Assembly: GCF_004000805.1 (NCBI RefSeq)
Contig: NZ_BILY01000002.1
Span: 227,660 to 291,659, forward strand
Direction of reading: 5' to 3'
Source of the DNA: Paenibacillus glycanilyticus NBRC 16618
Lineage (GTDB): Bacteria; Bacillota; Bacilli; Paenibacillales; Paenibacillaceae
DNA length: 64,000 nucleotides
Shown: positions 51,481 to 59,499 of the stretch, one piece after another
Layout of the letters: the number at the start of each line of letters is the position of its first letter
Position numbering within the stretch: position 1 is the stretch's first letter
Notes under the pieces: generated by a model
The model's input: only the letters and a program-made list of their open reading frames with translations
What the model was told of the DNA's origin: nothing
The model's database searches: none
Position numbers and translations under genes: made by a program

Positions 51481-53025
51481 TTACTTGCCGCTATTCGATA
51501 CCCAAATCACATTGTCTTCTTCTTGCCCGTTAACCGGCCACCATTTGAAGCCGTCTTGCGCCAGCAGCTTTTCAGCTTTCTCCGGGCCCCACGAGCCTGC
51601 AGGATAGTGCTGCAGATCAGCCGAATCTTCACGCCATGCAGCCGCAATGCGGTCAACGAATTCCCATGCTTGCGCCACTTCATCCCAACGGGTGAAGTAC
51701 GTCGAATCGCCGCGAACCGCATCATGGATCAGGCGCTCGTAAGCTTCCGGCGTATTGATGCCGATTTGGCAGCTTTGGCAGAATTCCATGTTTACAGGCT
51801 GTACCGAATTGTCTTCGCCCGGCGTTTTGGCATTTACTTTAATATAGATGCCTTCCATCGGGTTAACGCGAATAACGAGCAGGTTCGGCTGCAGGTCATG
51901 ACGCTGCGCGAACAATACGTTTTGCGGCATCGATTTGAACTCGATAACCACTTCCGTTGTTTTTACCGGAAGGCGTTTGCCTGTACGGATGTAGAACGGT
52001 ACTCCCGCCCAGCGGAAGTTGTCAACCGCCAGCTTGGCAGCAAAATAAGTTTCCGTTGTAGAGTTCTCGCCTACCGAGTCCTCTTGGCGGTAACCGGGAA
52101 GCTCTTTTCCATTGAGGGAGCCTTCGCTGTATTGGCCGCGTACAACCAGATTGCGCACTTCGTCGCTCGATTTGTACGGACGAAGGGAGCGAAGCACCTT
52201 AACCTTCTCGTCGCGGATATCTTCGCCATGCAGACGGCTAGGCGGCTCCATTGCGATCATCGTCAGCATTTGAAGCATATGGTTTTGGCCCATGTCGCGA
52301 AGGGCGCCAGACTTGTCATAATAACCACCGCGCTCTTCCACGCCAACCGTTTCGGAGAGCGTGATTTGCACGTTTGCGATATGGTTATTGTTCCAGAGCG
52401 GCTCAAAAAACGCATTTGCGAAACGGATCACTTGAATATTTTGAACCATCTCTTTGCCGAGGTAGTGGTCAATGCGGTAAATTTCTTCTTCTTTGAAGAC
52501 TTGCGTGATTTGGTCATTCAGCTTTTGGGCCGATTCCAGATCATAGCCGAACGGCTTCTCGATTACGACGCGGTGCCAGCCCTTGGATTCGAGCAGTCCG
52601 CCGTCGCGCAGGCTGAACGATACGGGGCCGAACAGCGACGGTGCAAGCGCCAGATAGAACAGACGGTTGCCCGGAATATTGAATTTGGCATCCAGTTGAT
52701 CGGACAGAGTAGCCAGACCGCGGAATGCTTCCACATTGTTAATATCAAGCGGCATGTATTCGAAGTGCTCCGCAAAACGGTTCCAGAGCTCTACGTCATC
52801 TGCTTTGTAACGGCAGAATTCCACGATCGACTCATACAGGTCGGCGCGGAACTGCTCGTTAGTACGCTCTCTGCGTGCGAGGCCTACAACGGCGAAATTT
52901 TCAGACAGCTTTCCTTCTTTATATAAGCTGAACAAGGCAGGAAACAACTTGCGCTTCGCCAAATCGCCTGTCGCCCCGAAGATATAATAAATAGCGCCTT
53001 GCGCATTTGATGATTCAACGTTCAT
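51481..53025 (-). CDS. zwf: Glucose-6-phosphate 1-dehydrogenase
   Basis: A 514-residue cytoplasmic enzyme, first step of the oxidative pentose phosphate pathway. It has the NADP loop FGATGDLAKRKLFPALF, the active-site RIDHYLGKEMVQN (catalytic His in the expected place) and VIEKPFG. The ATG at 53025 follows GAGGGA about 11 bases ahead; a second ATG nine codons upstream lacks a site. No gnd or pgl gene is next to it; the cyclase gene follows 39 bases later. Confidence 0.95.
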   Translation of the reverse strand: MNVESSNAQGAIYYIFGATGDLAKRKLFPALFSLYKEGKLSENFAVVGLARRERTNEQFRADLYESIVEFCRYKADDVELWNRFAEHFEYMPLDINNVEAFRGLATLSDQLDAKFNIPGNRLFYLALAPSLFGPVSFSLRDGGLLESKGWHRVVIEKPFGYDLESAQKLNDQITQVFKEEEIYRIDHYLGKEMVQNIQVIRFANAFFEPLWNNNHIANVQITLSETVGVEERGGYYDKSGALRDMGQNHMLQMLTMIAMEPPSRLHGEDIRDEKVKVLRSLRPYKSSDEVRNLVVRGQYSEGSLNGKELPGYRQEDSVGENSTTETYFAAKLAVDNFRWAGVPFYIRTGKRLPVKTTEVVIEFKSMPQNVLFAQRHDLQPNLLVIRVNPMEGIYIKVNAKTPGEDNSVQPVNMEFCQSCQIGINTPEAYERLIHDAVRGDSTYFTRWDEVAQAWEFVDRIAAAWREDSADLQHYPAGSWGPEKAEKLLAQDGFKWWPVNGQEEDNVIWVSNSGK

Positions 53026-53148
53026 TTCAGTTAGTTCCCTCATTCTTTCCATATATTTTTTTATTTTTATTTATGTAGTTTAGCATATTAATCCTTAAAC
53101 TGCTATTCATCCAATCATAAAAAAAACTAATTGGCCATCATATTTCTT

Positions 53149-53895
53149 CTAATCGTTTCCTGCTTCGGAAACGGTGTAATCTCCCGTAATTAGCGGGGTT
53201 CCGACGATCAGAGACAACGTCCCGGACTCCGTTTCCCGATGCTCGGCAATTTGCAGATTCGCCTTCTTCCCCGCTCCCGCTTCCACCGAAGAGAACAGCT
53301 TTTCCGAGTAGTAGGCTTCGCTGACCGTTCCGCTCTCGTCCTTATACCGGTCAACCCGCTTGCCACCCGTGGCTTGGGCCAGACGTTCCGCTGCGTTATT
53401 ATATTCCGTCTTGCCCCGAACCGTCATACCTCCGGAATAGGAAACGCCCTCTTTCTTTAAGATGGCTTCCGTACGGTTTACAACGGCAAGCAGCTGCTCC
53501 TTGTCCGCCTTTTGGCCGGTCGTAAATACAAGCAACGCCTGATGATCCGAGTTTAGCGGGAATATGGACAGTGTTCCCTGCTTCTGCCCTTTTTCATCCG
53601 CCTGAAGCTGTTGTTCCGCTCGCTCCAGGTCAGCTGCTTCCCCTTCAAGGTCCCATCTTATTGTCCATTCCGCATTCGCCGCGCCTTTGCTGTAGAGCTT
53701 GTCCGTCCACTGCCATATCAGAGCGAGATCATGGGCAACGATTCCCGGATTCTCGTCGGAACGGAGCTCATCCCTATTGAAGACTGCCCAGATGATGCCG
53801 ACCGCCAGTACAGCGGCCGCCAACATAACCGCTCGCCGTGCTTTCCGCCGGTTGGACTGCTCGGCTGTCGTTTGAACAAATCGATTCGCTGCGAT
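53149..53895 (-). CDS. ywmB: YwmB-like exported protein, possibly with an ATC start
   Basis: A secreted or membrane-anchored protein of the YwmB (TATA-box-binding-like, PF08680) type, with one hydrophobic helix and a two-lobed alpha/beta mature part, ending in a GTPLITGDYTV segment. The obvious ATG at 53826 gives 225 residues but has no ribosome site. A GGGAGG lies farther upstream and is eight bases from an in-frame ATC at 53895. The extra 23 codons encode a basic stretch (NRRKARRAV) that would complete a normal signal-anchor start. No ATG, GTG or TTG lies between. YwmB has no defined role but is tied to spore-era genes in Bacilli. Confidence 0.7.
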   Translation of the reverse strand: MAANRFVQTTAEQSNRRKARRAVMLAAAVLAVGIIWAVFNRDELRSDENPGIVAHDLALIWQWTDKLYSKGAANAEWTIRWDLEGEAADLERAEQQLQADEKGQKQGTLSIFPLNSDHQALLVFTTGQKADKEQLLAVVNRTEAILKKEGVSYSGGMTVRGKTEYNNAAERLAQATGGKRVDRYKDESGTVSEAYYSEKLFSSVEAGAGKKANLQIAEHRETESGTLSLIVGTPLITGDYTVSEAGND

Positions 53896-54011
53896 GACAA
53901 TAACCTCCCTTGACCGTTTATTACTGCTAGGTGTTTAACCATACCTATTCGCCTCTGGGTGAATACACTGGTTGCAAAGCCTAATGCAAGTAAACATAAG
54001 GAGGAGCTTGA

Positions 54012-54395
54012 ATGGAACAGATTTATCCTCTCGAGGAAGATATCGTGTCGAGATATTGCGGAATGCCCGTGTATATCATTATGAAAGATGGATCGAGGCA
54101 TATCGGCAGGCTGAGCAAATGCAAGGGCGGAAAGCTTACGCTTAATGGAGATCCTAACGTTTCCGATGCGGATGAACCGGAGGCTGTTCCGGATAAATCT
54201 TCTTCGAAAAAGAGCAAAAAAAACTCGAAATCCAAATTCCAGCAGCAAGCCAAATCAAGCAAGCCGGAACAACCCGTCCAAACGCAATCCTATCCGTTTG
54301 ACCCTTACTACTACGAGCCTCGCCCATACTATCCGTTCCGCGATTTGATCACGCTTGATTTTGCGCTTGTTGCCTTCTTATTTCTTTTGTTCTGA
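54012..54395 (+). CDS. Small LSm-like protein with a basic low-complexity linker and hydrophobic tail
   Basis: A 127-residue protein of no recognised name. Residues 15-46 (GMPVYIIMKDGSRHIGRL and KGGKLTLNG) form a short beta pattern like the Sm/LSm or Hfq fold. A Ser/Lys-rich stretch follows (about residues 62-85), then a Pro/Tyr-rich stretch (DPYYYEPRPYYPF), and finally a hydrophobic C-terminus, LDFALVAFLFLLF, that could be a tail anchor. The start has AAGGAGGAG. Spore-coat or membrane-linked roles are both conceivable; nothing is proven. Confidence 0.65.
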   Translation: MEQIYPLEEDIVSRYCGMPVYIIMKDGSRHIGRLSKCKGGKLTLNGDPNVSDADEPEAVPDKSSSKKSKKNSKSKFQQQAKSSKPEQPVQTQSYPFDPYYYEPRPYYPFRDLITLDFALVAFLFLLF

Positions 54396-54470
54396 CAGAC
54401 ACCATTCGCCAGCCTTTGCCGCAAAAGCATACTATGCTGGTCATACCAGACGCAAAAGGAGGCAGTCTAA

Positions 54471-55136
54471 ATGCCAATGTTGTCTATAACCCCTGCCAGG
54501 CAAACCGATCGGCTTCAAGCCGTTTCCCCGGTTCGCCCTTACGGCAAAAGTACATTCCGTGAAGAAGAGCCGATAAGGCTGCCTCCCGGATCCGATCTAT
54601 TCGACAGCTTCGATTGGGGCGTCCCTTACCGTCATGCTGCCGAAACGGCGGCAGGATGGCTTCTGCACAGCAGACAAGCCCAGCTGATGATCCGGCTCTC
54701 TGCCCGTAAAATCAAACAAAATCCAACGTTGTCCGTCATTGAGGAAGAACTACTGAAGGTAGCAGCAGCCGTAAACGGACTGCTTGCTTTCCTCGAAGAG
54801 GCTGAACCCTTCCTTCATCCACGGCTTAAGCTTTCTATCGAGCAAGCAATGTCCCATCCTGCTGCGGTTGAATATGGACTGATGCTTGTGAACGGTACCT
54901 GGCAGATCCAGCTCCCCGACCCGTGCAAGGTCGAATCCTCCGTTCAGCTGCTTACCGGTCCAAGAGGCTGGATCACCTCTCTTCACAAAGCGCTGGAAGA
55001 ACCTCTTTCTGCAAGAGTGCTGGATTTGCTGCGCAAGGATATGCCGCTTCTGCAGCCCTACAGCTGTTATTACAATACCATGGCAACGTATTGGCCTTTT
55101 CCTGCTAGCGGAATGCTTCTTAACCGCCGCCTTTAA
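54471..55136 (+). CDS. Unrecognised 221-residue cytoplasmic protein
   Basis: I do not recognise this family. It is a mixed helical protein with FDWGVPYRHAAETAAGWLLH and SVIEEELLKVAAAVNGLLAFLEEAEPFL (in parts) as long helices, no signal peptide and no membrane helix. Ribosome site AAAGGAGG lies eight bases before the ATG. It stands in a small cluster with the LSm-like gene on the plus strand and is followed by the Lia-type operon on the minus strand. Confidence 0.6.
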   Translation: MPMLSITPARQTDRLQAVSPVRPYGKSTFREEEPIRLPPGSDLFDSFDWGVPYRHAAETAAGWLLHSRQAQLMIRLSARKIKQNPTLSVIEEELLKVAAAVNGLLAFLEEAEPFLHPRLKLSIEQAMSHPAAVEYGLMLVNGTWQIQLPDPCKVESSVQLLTGPRGWITSLHKALEEPLSARVLDLLRKDMPLLQPYSCYYNTMATYWPFPASGMLLNRRL

Positions 55137-55179
55137 CTTATTTTAACAAAAACAGGTCTCTCCCTCCAGCCGTAAGACG

Positions 55180-55220
55180 AAAAAAGGGGCTCTCCTAAAG
55201 TTCAACTTCAGGCCAGCCCC
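55180..55220 (-). terminator. Terminator of the Lia-type operon
   Basis: On the minus strand ggggctggcctgaagt pairs with actttaggagagcccc with small mismatches, followed by six T. It lies 23 bases past the liaR stop codon. Confidence 0.8.
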
Positions 55221-55242
55221 AATCTGATAAAAACCATGCATT

Positions 55243-55932
55243 CTACTCCGCAATCCCTTGCTTATGCGCATAAATCGCCGCTTGCGTACGGTCCTCGACG
55301 TCAAGCTTGTTAAAGATGTTCGTAATGTGGAATTTCACGGTCTTCACGCCGATAAACAGCTCGTCCGCTATTTCCTGATTGGACATTCCTTGCGCTACCC
55401 GCTTCAGCACGTCCATCTCGCGCTCCGTCAAATCATCATGAAGCGCGGCCTGTACCGGCTGCTTCGGCTTGCGGAGACGGTTCATCATTTTGGCGGCAAC
55501 CTGCGATTCCAATACCGACTGTCCGCGTGCCGCTGCGCGTATCGCATCCGCAATCTCCGTTGCTCTCGCCGTCTTGAGCAGGTAGCTGAACGCCCCCGCT
55601 TCAATAACCGGATACAGCTTGCTATCATCGATAAAGCTGGTTAATACGATAACCTTGCACTCCGGATACAGCTCAAGCAGCTTTTGCGTTGTTTCCACGC
55701 CATCCATGCCGTCCATAACAAGATCCATAAGCACGATGTCAGGCTTGTAGGCCTGAGCCAGACGAATTCCGTCATAACCGTTGCTAGCTTCCCCTACGAC
55801 TTCGATACCTTCTTCCGTATCGAGCACCGCAGCAAGCCCGATACGCACCATCTCATGATCATCCACTAATAATACTTTAATCCGTTCATTCAGTTGCTCG
55901 ATCGGTTCCACCTTATTCACCGCTTCCTTCAC
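55243..55932 (-). CDS. liaR: LiaR/VraR-type response regulator (NarL family)
   Basis: A 229-residue regulator. The receiver has the acidic pair in KVLLVDDHEMVRIGL, the phospho-acceptor Asp in YKPDIVLMDLVMDGM and the conserved Lys in YLLKTARATEI. The LuxR-type helix-turn-helix at the end reads LTEREMDVLKRVAQGMSNQE and GVKTVKFHITNIF. The start is most likely a GTG at 55932, 13 bases after the LiaS stop; downstream GTGs are possible. It would activate the Lia operon in response to envelope stress. Confidence 0.9.
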   Translation of the reverse strand: MKEAVNKVEPIEQLNERIKVLLVDDHEMVRIGLAAVLDTEEGIEVVGEASNGYDGIRLAQAYKPDIVLMDLVMDGMDGVETTQKLLELYPECKVIVLTSFIDDSKLYPVIEAGAFSYLLKTARATEIADAIRAAARGQSVLESQVAAKMMNRLRKPKQPVQAALHDDLTEREMDVLKRVAQGMSNQEIADELFIGVKTVKFHITNIFNKLDVEDRTQAAIYAHKQGIAE

Positions 55933-55945
55933 ATGTACATGGTCC

Positions 55946-56959
55946 TTACTTCTCTATCTCGCCGTCAATCGGAACCCGGATATCGATGCTTGTTCCCTCT
56001 CCCGGTCTCGAGATCATATGTAAATAGCCGCCAAGCTCATTCACACGCTCTTCCATCGTTAATAATCCGTAAGAGGTTTGCTTCTTCGCTTCCAGGTCGA
56101 ACCCGATGCCGGTATCTTTTAATAACATACGTACTTCGGGGCCTTTCCGATGCAGCTTAATTTCCATACTTTCCGCTTTTGCGTGCCGAAGGGTATTCGA
56201 CAAGGCTTCTTGCGCGATCCGGAACAAATGGTCCTCGGCCCCGGGCTTCATCGTAATCGAGTCATCAACGTCCAAATCAATCGTCATCGGAACCTTCTGC
56301 TTAAGCTCGTCCACCAGCGCGGTTAATGCGGCAGCCAGATTTTTGCCGTCCAGATGAACGGGTCTTAAATGCAGCAGCAGGGCGCGCATCTCGGATTGCG
56401 CTACGGAAGCCATCTCTTCGATGAGCTGTACCTGTCTCTTCGCCCGCTCCCAGTCCCGCTCAATCGTACGGCTGACAGCCGTCGCCGTCATCGAGATCGC
56501 GAACAGCTGTTGACTGACCGCGTCATGCAGCTCTCTTGCAAGCCGCTGGCGTTCCTCGATAACAGCCGAGAACTTGACCTTCTCCGTCCAGATCGCATCG
56601 CTTTGCTCCTGTTCGGACACCGGAACACCGCCTTCCTCCTCCGCCGAATTCAGCGTTACCCGATAGCTGCGTCTGCGTTGCTGCTCGCTGAGCCGTTCAA
56701 CGGCCTGCTTGAGCTTGGAATTCTGCAGAAAACCAACGATCGCTGCTGCCGCCATTGCTGCTCCGATTACGGTAAGTCCTAAGATAGCCCACTTGCCTTG
56801 GAAAGTATACAGTCGCACGTAACCAATCGCTTGCAGCACAATGATGACAAGACTCACGATAATAATGAGCCATAATACGGTCTCGGTCACATTTTTGCGT
56901 CTTGCTTCTTTATTGGGCCTCTCCGCACGATGGTGCTCATTCGCTTGTCCTTCAGCCAT
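55946..56959 (-). CDS. liaS: LiaS/VraS-type sensor histidine kinase
   Basis: A 337-residue kinase. Two membrane helices lie near residues 28-52 and 58-83 with almost no extracytoplasmic loop between them, the intramembrane-sensing layout of LiaS. The HisKA_3 phospho-acceptor site is ERQRLARELHDAVSQQLFAIS, and the ATPase domain has HLFRIAQEALSNTLRHAKA and GIGFD. The ATG at 56959 is nine bases after AAGGAG. It precedes its partner regulator by 13 bases. No LiaF gene of standard length is recognised next to it. Confidence 0.9.
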   Translation of the reverse strand: MAEGQANEHHRAERPNKEARRKNVTETVLWLIIIVSLVIIVLQAIGYVRLYTFQGKWAILGLTVIGAAMAAAAIVGFLQNSKLKQAVERLSEQQRRRSYRVTLNSAEEEGGVPVSEQEQSDAIWTEKVKFSAVIEERQRLARELHDAVSQQLFAISMTATAVSRTIERDWERAKRQVQLIEEMASVAQSEMRALLLHLRPVHLDGKNLAAALTALVDELKQKVPMTIDLDVDDSITMKPGAEDHLFRIAQEALSNTLRHAKAESMEIKLHRKGPEVRMLLKDTGIGFDLEAKKQTSYGLLTMEERVNELGGYLHMISRPGEGTSIDIRVPIDGEIEK

Positions 56960-57012
56960 CCAGGTCCACTCCTTCAAATACGTACGCAGGGAAGAGCAGA
57001 CCGATCCCCCCG

Positions 57013-57046
57013 GCAATTTCATTAAGTTAAAGCTTAATGAAATTGC
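57013..57046. promoter_or_regulatory. Perfect hairpin between the second pspA and liaS
   Basis: Perfect 14-bp stem gcaatttcattaag / cttaatgaaattgc with a six-base loop. There is no T-run on the minus strand after it, so it is not a classic terminator. It lies in the 130-base gap ahead of liaS and could limit expression of the two-component genes or protect the 3' end of the pspA transcript. Confidence 0.55.
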
Positions 57047-57089
57047 GGTTACCCGGTCCGCTCTCCCGTTTTTGCATACTTCTGGTTAA

Positions 57090-57791
57090 TTATACTTCTT
57101 CCGGTTTGTTCAGCTTGCTTTTCAAAGCTTCAAGCTGCTCGTCAACCTTCAGCTTTTTCTCCATATCAGCGGCGCTAAAGGAGCCTGTGTTGTTGCTTGT
57201 ACCGCTGTATGCTGCCGAGTAAGGAGTGCGAAGAACATCCGCTTCAGCTTCAAGCTGCATGATTTTCTCTTCCATACGGTAGAAGCCTCTCGAAGCCGTA
57301 CCGCTGTCGATCGTATGGTTCGAAGAAATTTGAGCCATTTGCTTTTGCGCTTTGGCGATTTGAGCGCGGGATGCCAGCTCATTGCGTTTATTGCGAAGCT
57401 GGTAGAACTCATCCTTCATGCCGTGCAATTGCTGCATCAGCTCTTCGGCTTGCGTTTTCGCTTGCGCATGAAGATCGCTGTATTCGTTCACCTTCTGGTC
57501 GAAATAAAGCTTCTCTTCGAGCAGCTTGCGAGCGAACTCTTCCTGGCCGGCGCGAAGCGCTGCTTCTGCCTTCGACTCGCGGTCGGCAATGCTGCGTACC
57601 GCTTCATCCAGACGTTGTTTCAGACGGCGTTCGTTCGCCATTTGTTTCGCTACCGTTACTTCCGCTTGATGAATTTCCGATTCCATGTCGCGCAGATATT
57701 GATTCAGCATGACTACCGGATCTTCCATTTTATCCAATACCTCATTCACCGATGCCTTAGTCAGATCCTTCATTCTTTTAAAGATTCCCAT
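57090..57791 (-). CDS. PspA/LiaH-type membrane-protection protein
   Basis: A 233-residue helical coiled-coil protein of the PspA/Vipp1/LiaH (ESCRT-III-like) group. It begins [20 protein letters not shown], the amphipathic membrane-binding helix, followed by [18 protein letters not shown], the signature that starts the long coiled-coil hairpin. It is the expected output protein of a Lia-type system, forming assemblies on damaged membrane. It lies two bases after the PspC-domain gene. Confidence 0.93.
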   Translation of the reverse strand: MGIFKRMKDLTKASVNEVLDKMEDPVVMLNQYLRDMESEIHQAEVTVAKQMANERRLKQRLDEAVRSIADRESKAEAALRAGQEEFARKLLEEKLYFDQKVNEYSDLHAQAKTQAEELMQQLHGMKDEFYQLRNKRNELASRAQIAKAQKQMAQISSNHTIDSGTASRGFYRMEEKIMQLEAEADVLRTPYSAAYSGTSNNTGSFSAADMEKKLKVDEQLEALKSKLNKPEEV

Positions 57792-57793
57792 TG

Positions 57794-58285
57794 TTAAATC
57801 TCTCCCTTCTCATATTTAGCCAATTTGGCGCGTAATTCTTCAATTTCTTTACGAAGTGCTTTTTTTTCGAGATCATCCATCATGCTATCGAATTGCGACG
57901 AAGCTTGCTGGCTTGGACGTGCTTGCGAGAAGTTATCCCATTGTCCTTGCGGCGGGTTTTTGTAAGGACCGCCGAAGGAGGAACCGAAGCCGCCTTGGCC
58001 GCCTTGACCACCGTTATAGCCGTTGCCGTACCCGCTGCCGCCGTAGCCGCCTCCAAACCCGCCGGGTCCAAAGCCGTGACCGTTATAAAACGTTGGTTCC
58101 TTAGGAACGATAAGGCCGGCAATGATATAGACAGGAATTGCGAATCCGCTTGTAAAGATGGTAACGACGATGAGCAGGATACGGATAAGAGTCGCATCGA
58201 CATTGATCATTTCCGCGAGTCCGCCGCAAAGACCAAACAGCTTCTTGTCGCGGGTGGAGCGGTACAGTTTTTTCAAGACGACCAT
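57794..58285 (-). CDS. PspC-domain protein with glycine-rich segment
   Basis: A 163-residue protein. The PspC domain (about residues 4-62) reads [21 protein letters not shown] and [21 protein letters not shown], one membrane helix. A very Gly/Tyr/Asn-rich segment follows (about residues 70-105), then a short coiled coil, [17 protein letters not shown]. The ATG at 58285 overlaps the preceding pspA gene by 13 bases; a TTG at 58276, overlapping its stop codon in a TTGA arrangement, is an alternative. PspC proteins assist PspA at the membrane. Confidence 0.88.
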   Translation of the reverse strand: MVVLKKLYRSTRDKKLFGLCGGLAEMINVDATLIRILLIVVTIFTSGFAIPVYIIAGLIVPKEPTFYNGHGFGPGGFGGGYGGSGYGNGYNGGQGGQGGFGSSFGGPYKNPPQGQWDNFSQARPSQQASSQFDSMMDDLEKKALRKEIEELRAKLAKYEKGEI

Positions 58286-58959
58286 CCTTCCTTCTCAAGT
58301 TTCTTCTTTAATTGCTGCAGCTCGCGTTCGATAACGGATTGCACCTGGTTGCCTGCTTCGCTGATGAACTCTTTGCCCATCCGGCGAAGATCATGCAAGC
58401 TTTTTGCTTCCATTTCCATATCGCCGATCCGGTCTTCCAATCTGCGGAACATTGAGCCCGGCTGAACGCCGCCCGCCTGGCCGCCCTCCGTATACCGCGC
58501 ATTCATGCGCTGCTGAAGTCTGAGCGACTCCATTCTTGCCGCGTAATATTCGCGTTTGTCATAGACAAGCTGGTACTCGCTGCGCATTTCGCGAAGCTGA
58601 TCTTCAAGATCGACCGTATTCTGACGGCTTTGCTCATACAGCTCGCGGTATTGATTCGAGCGCTCCTCGCTGGTTGTCTTCTCGTGAAGAGCGATTCGCG
58701 CAAGCTGCTCCTCGCCGGCTTTCAGCGCGGTCAATGCTTGCTGCTCGCGTTTTTCCTTCTGCTGCTCTGCTTGCAGCCATTGCGCTTTGAGATGATTGCT
58801 ATGTCCTAGATATTGCTGGTGCAGCCGTTCCGCTTGAATAATCTCTTCGCGTGTGGACCAGAGAAACTGGTCAATCAGGCGAACCGGATCTTCTGCTTTC
58901 TCCAGTCTTTCATTTAAACTTGCCACTGTAATGTCGCGCACTCGCCGCATAATGCTCAT
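58273..58959 (-). CDS. PspA-like protein (second copy in the operon)
   Basis: A 228-residue PspA/IM30-family protein, beginning MSIMRRVRDITVASLNERLE, then AEDPVRLIDQFLWSTREEI, the same two hallmarks as the other PspA but with a different sequence. The rest is a long coiled coil ending in [11 protein letters not shown]. Two PspA paralogues in one operon may form mixed or separate assemblies. The ATG at 58959 follows GGGAGGG. It lies 24 bases after the LiaI-like gene and overlaps the PspC gene. Confidence 0.9.
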   Translation of the reverse strand: MSIMRRVRDITVASLNERLEKAEDPVRLIDQFLWSTREEIIQAERLHQQYLGHSNHLKAQWLQAEQQKEKREQQALTALKAGEEQLARIALHEKTTSEERSNQYRELYEQSRQNTVDLEDQLREMRSEYQLVYDKREYYAARMESLRLQQRMNARYTEGGQAGGVQPGSMFRRLEDRIGDMEMEAKSLHDLRRMGKEFISEAGNQVQSVIERELQQLKKKLEKEGWSS

Positions 58960-58983
58960 GTATGGCCCTCCCAACTTTTTTTA

Positions 58984-59283
58984 TTAGAAATGTCGATTGT
59001 TGTTATTTTTTTTCACCATCGAAATACCGAACAGGATCAGCACAACCGCGATACCCAGCATAATCAGTTTCGACAATGCCGGCAGCAGCATCAAAATACC
59101 GATTGCGCCGACGATTCCGCCGATGATTTTTTTATTGCTCCTCCAGGCAACTACCCCAAGTCCGATTAATACGATTGCGAACAGGGTACCTACCAGTGCA
59201 CCAAGATGGATGCCGAAGAATTTAAGTACCATGATACCGCCTGCAACTGCAAGCAATAAGCCTAACGCTTTTTTACCATCCAT
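58984..59283 (-). CDS. LiaI/LiaF-like small membrane protein
   Basis: A 99-residue protein with three or four hydrophobic helices: ALGLLLAVAGGIMVL, LGALVGTLFAIVLIGLGVV, IIGGIVGAIGILMLLPAL and LGIAVVLILFGISMV, ending with a basic Asn-rich tail. It corresponds to the transmembrane part of LiaF or to LiaI, which sit first in Lia operons. The ATG at 59283 lies about eight bases after GGTGG; a GTG four codons upstream abuts the AGAGG. It heads the operon and its promoter region is 59284-59462. Confidence 0.75.
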   Translation of the reverse strand: MDGKKALGLLLAVAGGIMVLKFFGIHLGALVGTLFAIVLIGLGVVAWRSNKKIIGGIVGAIGILMLLPALSKLIMLGIAVVLILFGISMVKKNNNNRHF

Positions 59284-59408
59284 TGCTTCTTCCACCGCCT
59301 CTCAAAGATTGCTTTGTTTTTCTCTTCTTGTGAATCTCTCTTGCTTATGTTCCTATTGTAGATCGAATCCGTGCTTTCTAAAACGGACCAACGACGGTTT
59401 CTATGCTA

Positions 59409-59418
59409 GACCTAGGTC
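59409..59418. promoter_or_regulatory. Palindrome GACCTAGGTC upstream of the Lia-type operon
   Basis: A perfect 10-base palindrome (weakly extended by flanking bases) lies about 126 bases upstream of the first gene. As a two-component system that controls its own operon is encoded here, it is a candidate LiaR-binding site, though the match to the published LiaR box was not checked. Confidence 0.4.
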
Positions 59419-59462
59419 GAGTCGCTCTTCCGCCTTAAGGGTCGAATCCTGTCCTATTACGC

Positions 59463-59499
59463 AAAAAAGGTGCTTTACCCTATGCAAGAGTCAGCACCT
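59463..59499 (-). terminator. Terminator of the GerA-type operon
   Basis: On the minus strand aggtgct / agcacct closes a large loop followed by TTTTTT, directly after the stop codon of the GerB-type gene. Confidence 0.6.

Noticed and set aside
51523..52926. A 467-codon plus-strand open frame
   Set aside because: It is antisense to zwf, which has all its family motifs. The plus-strand product is rich in Arg/His/Phe without domain features.
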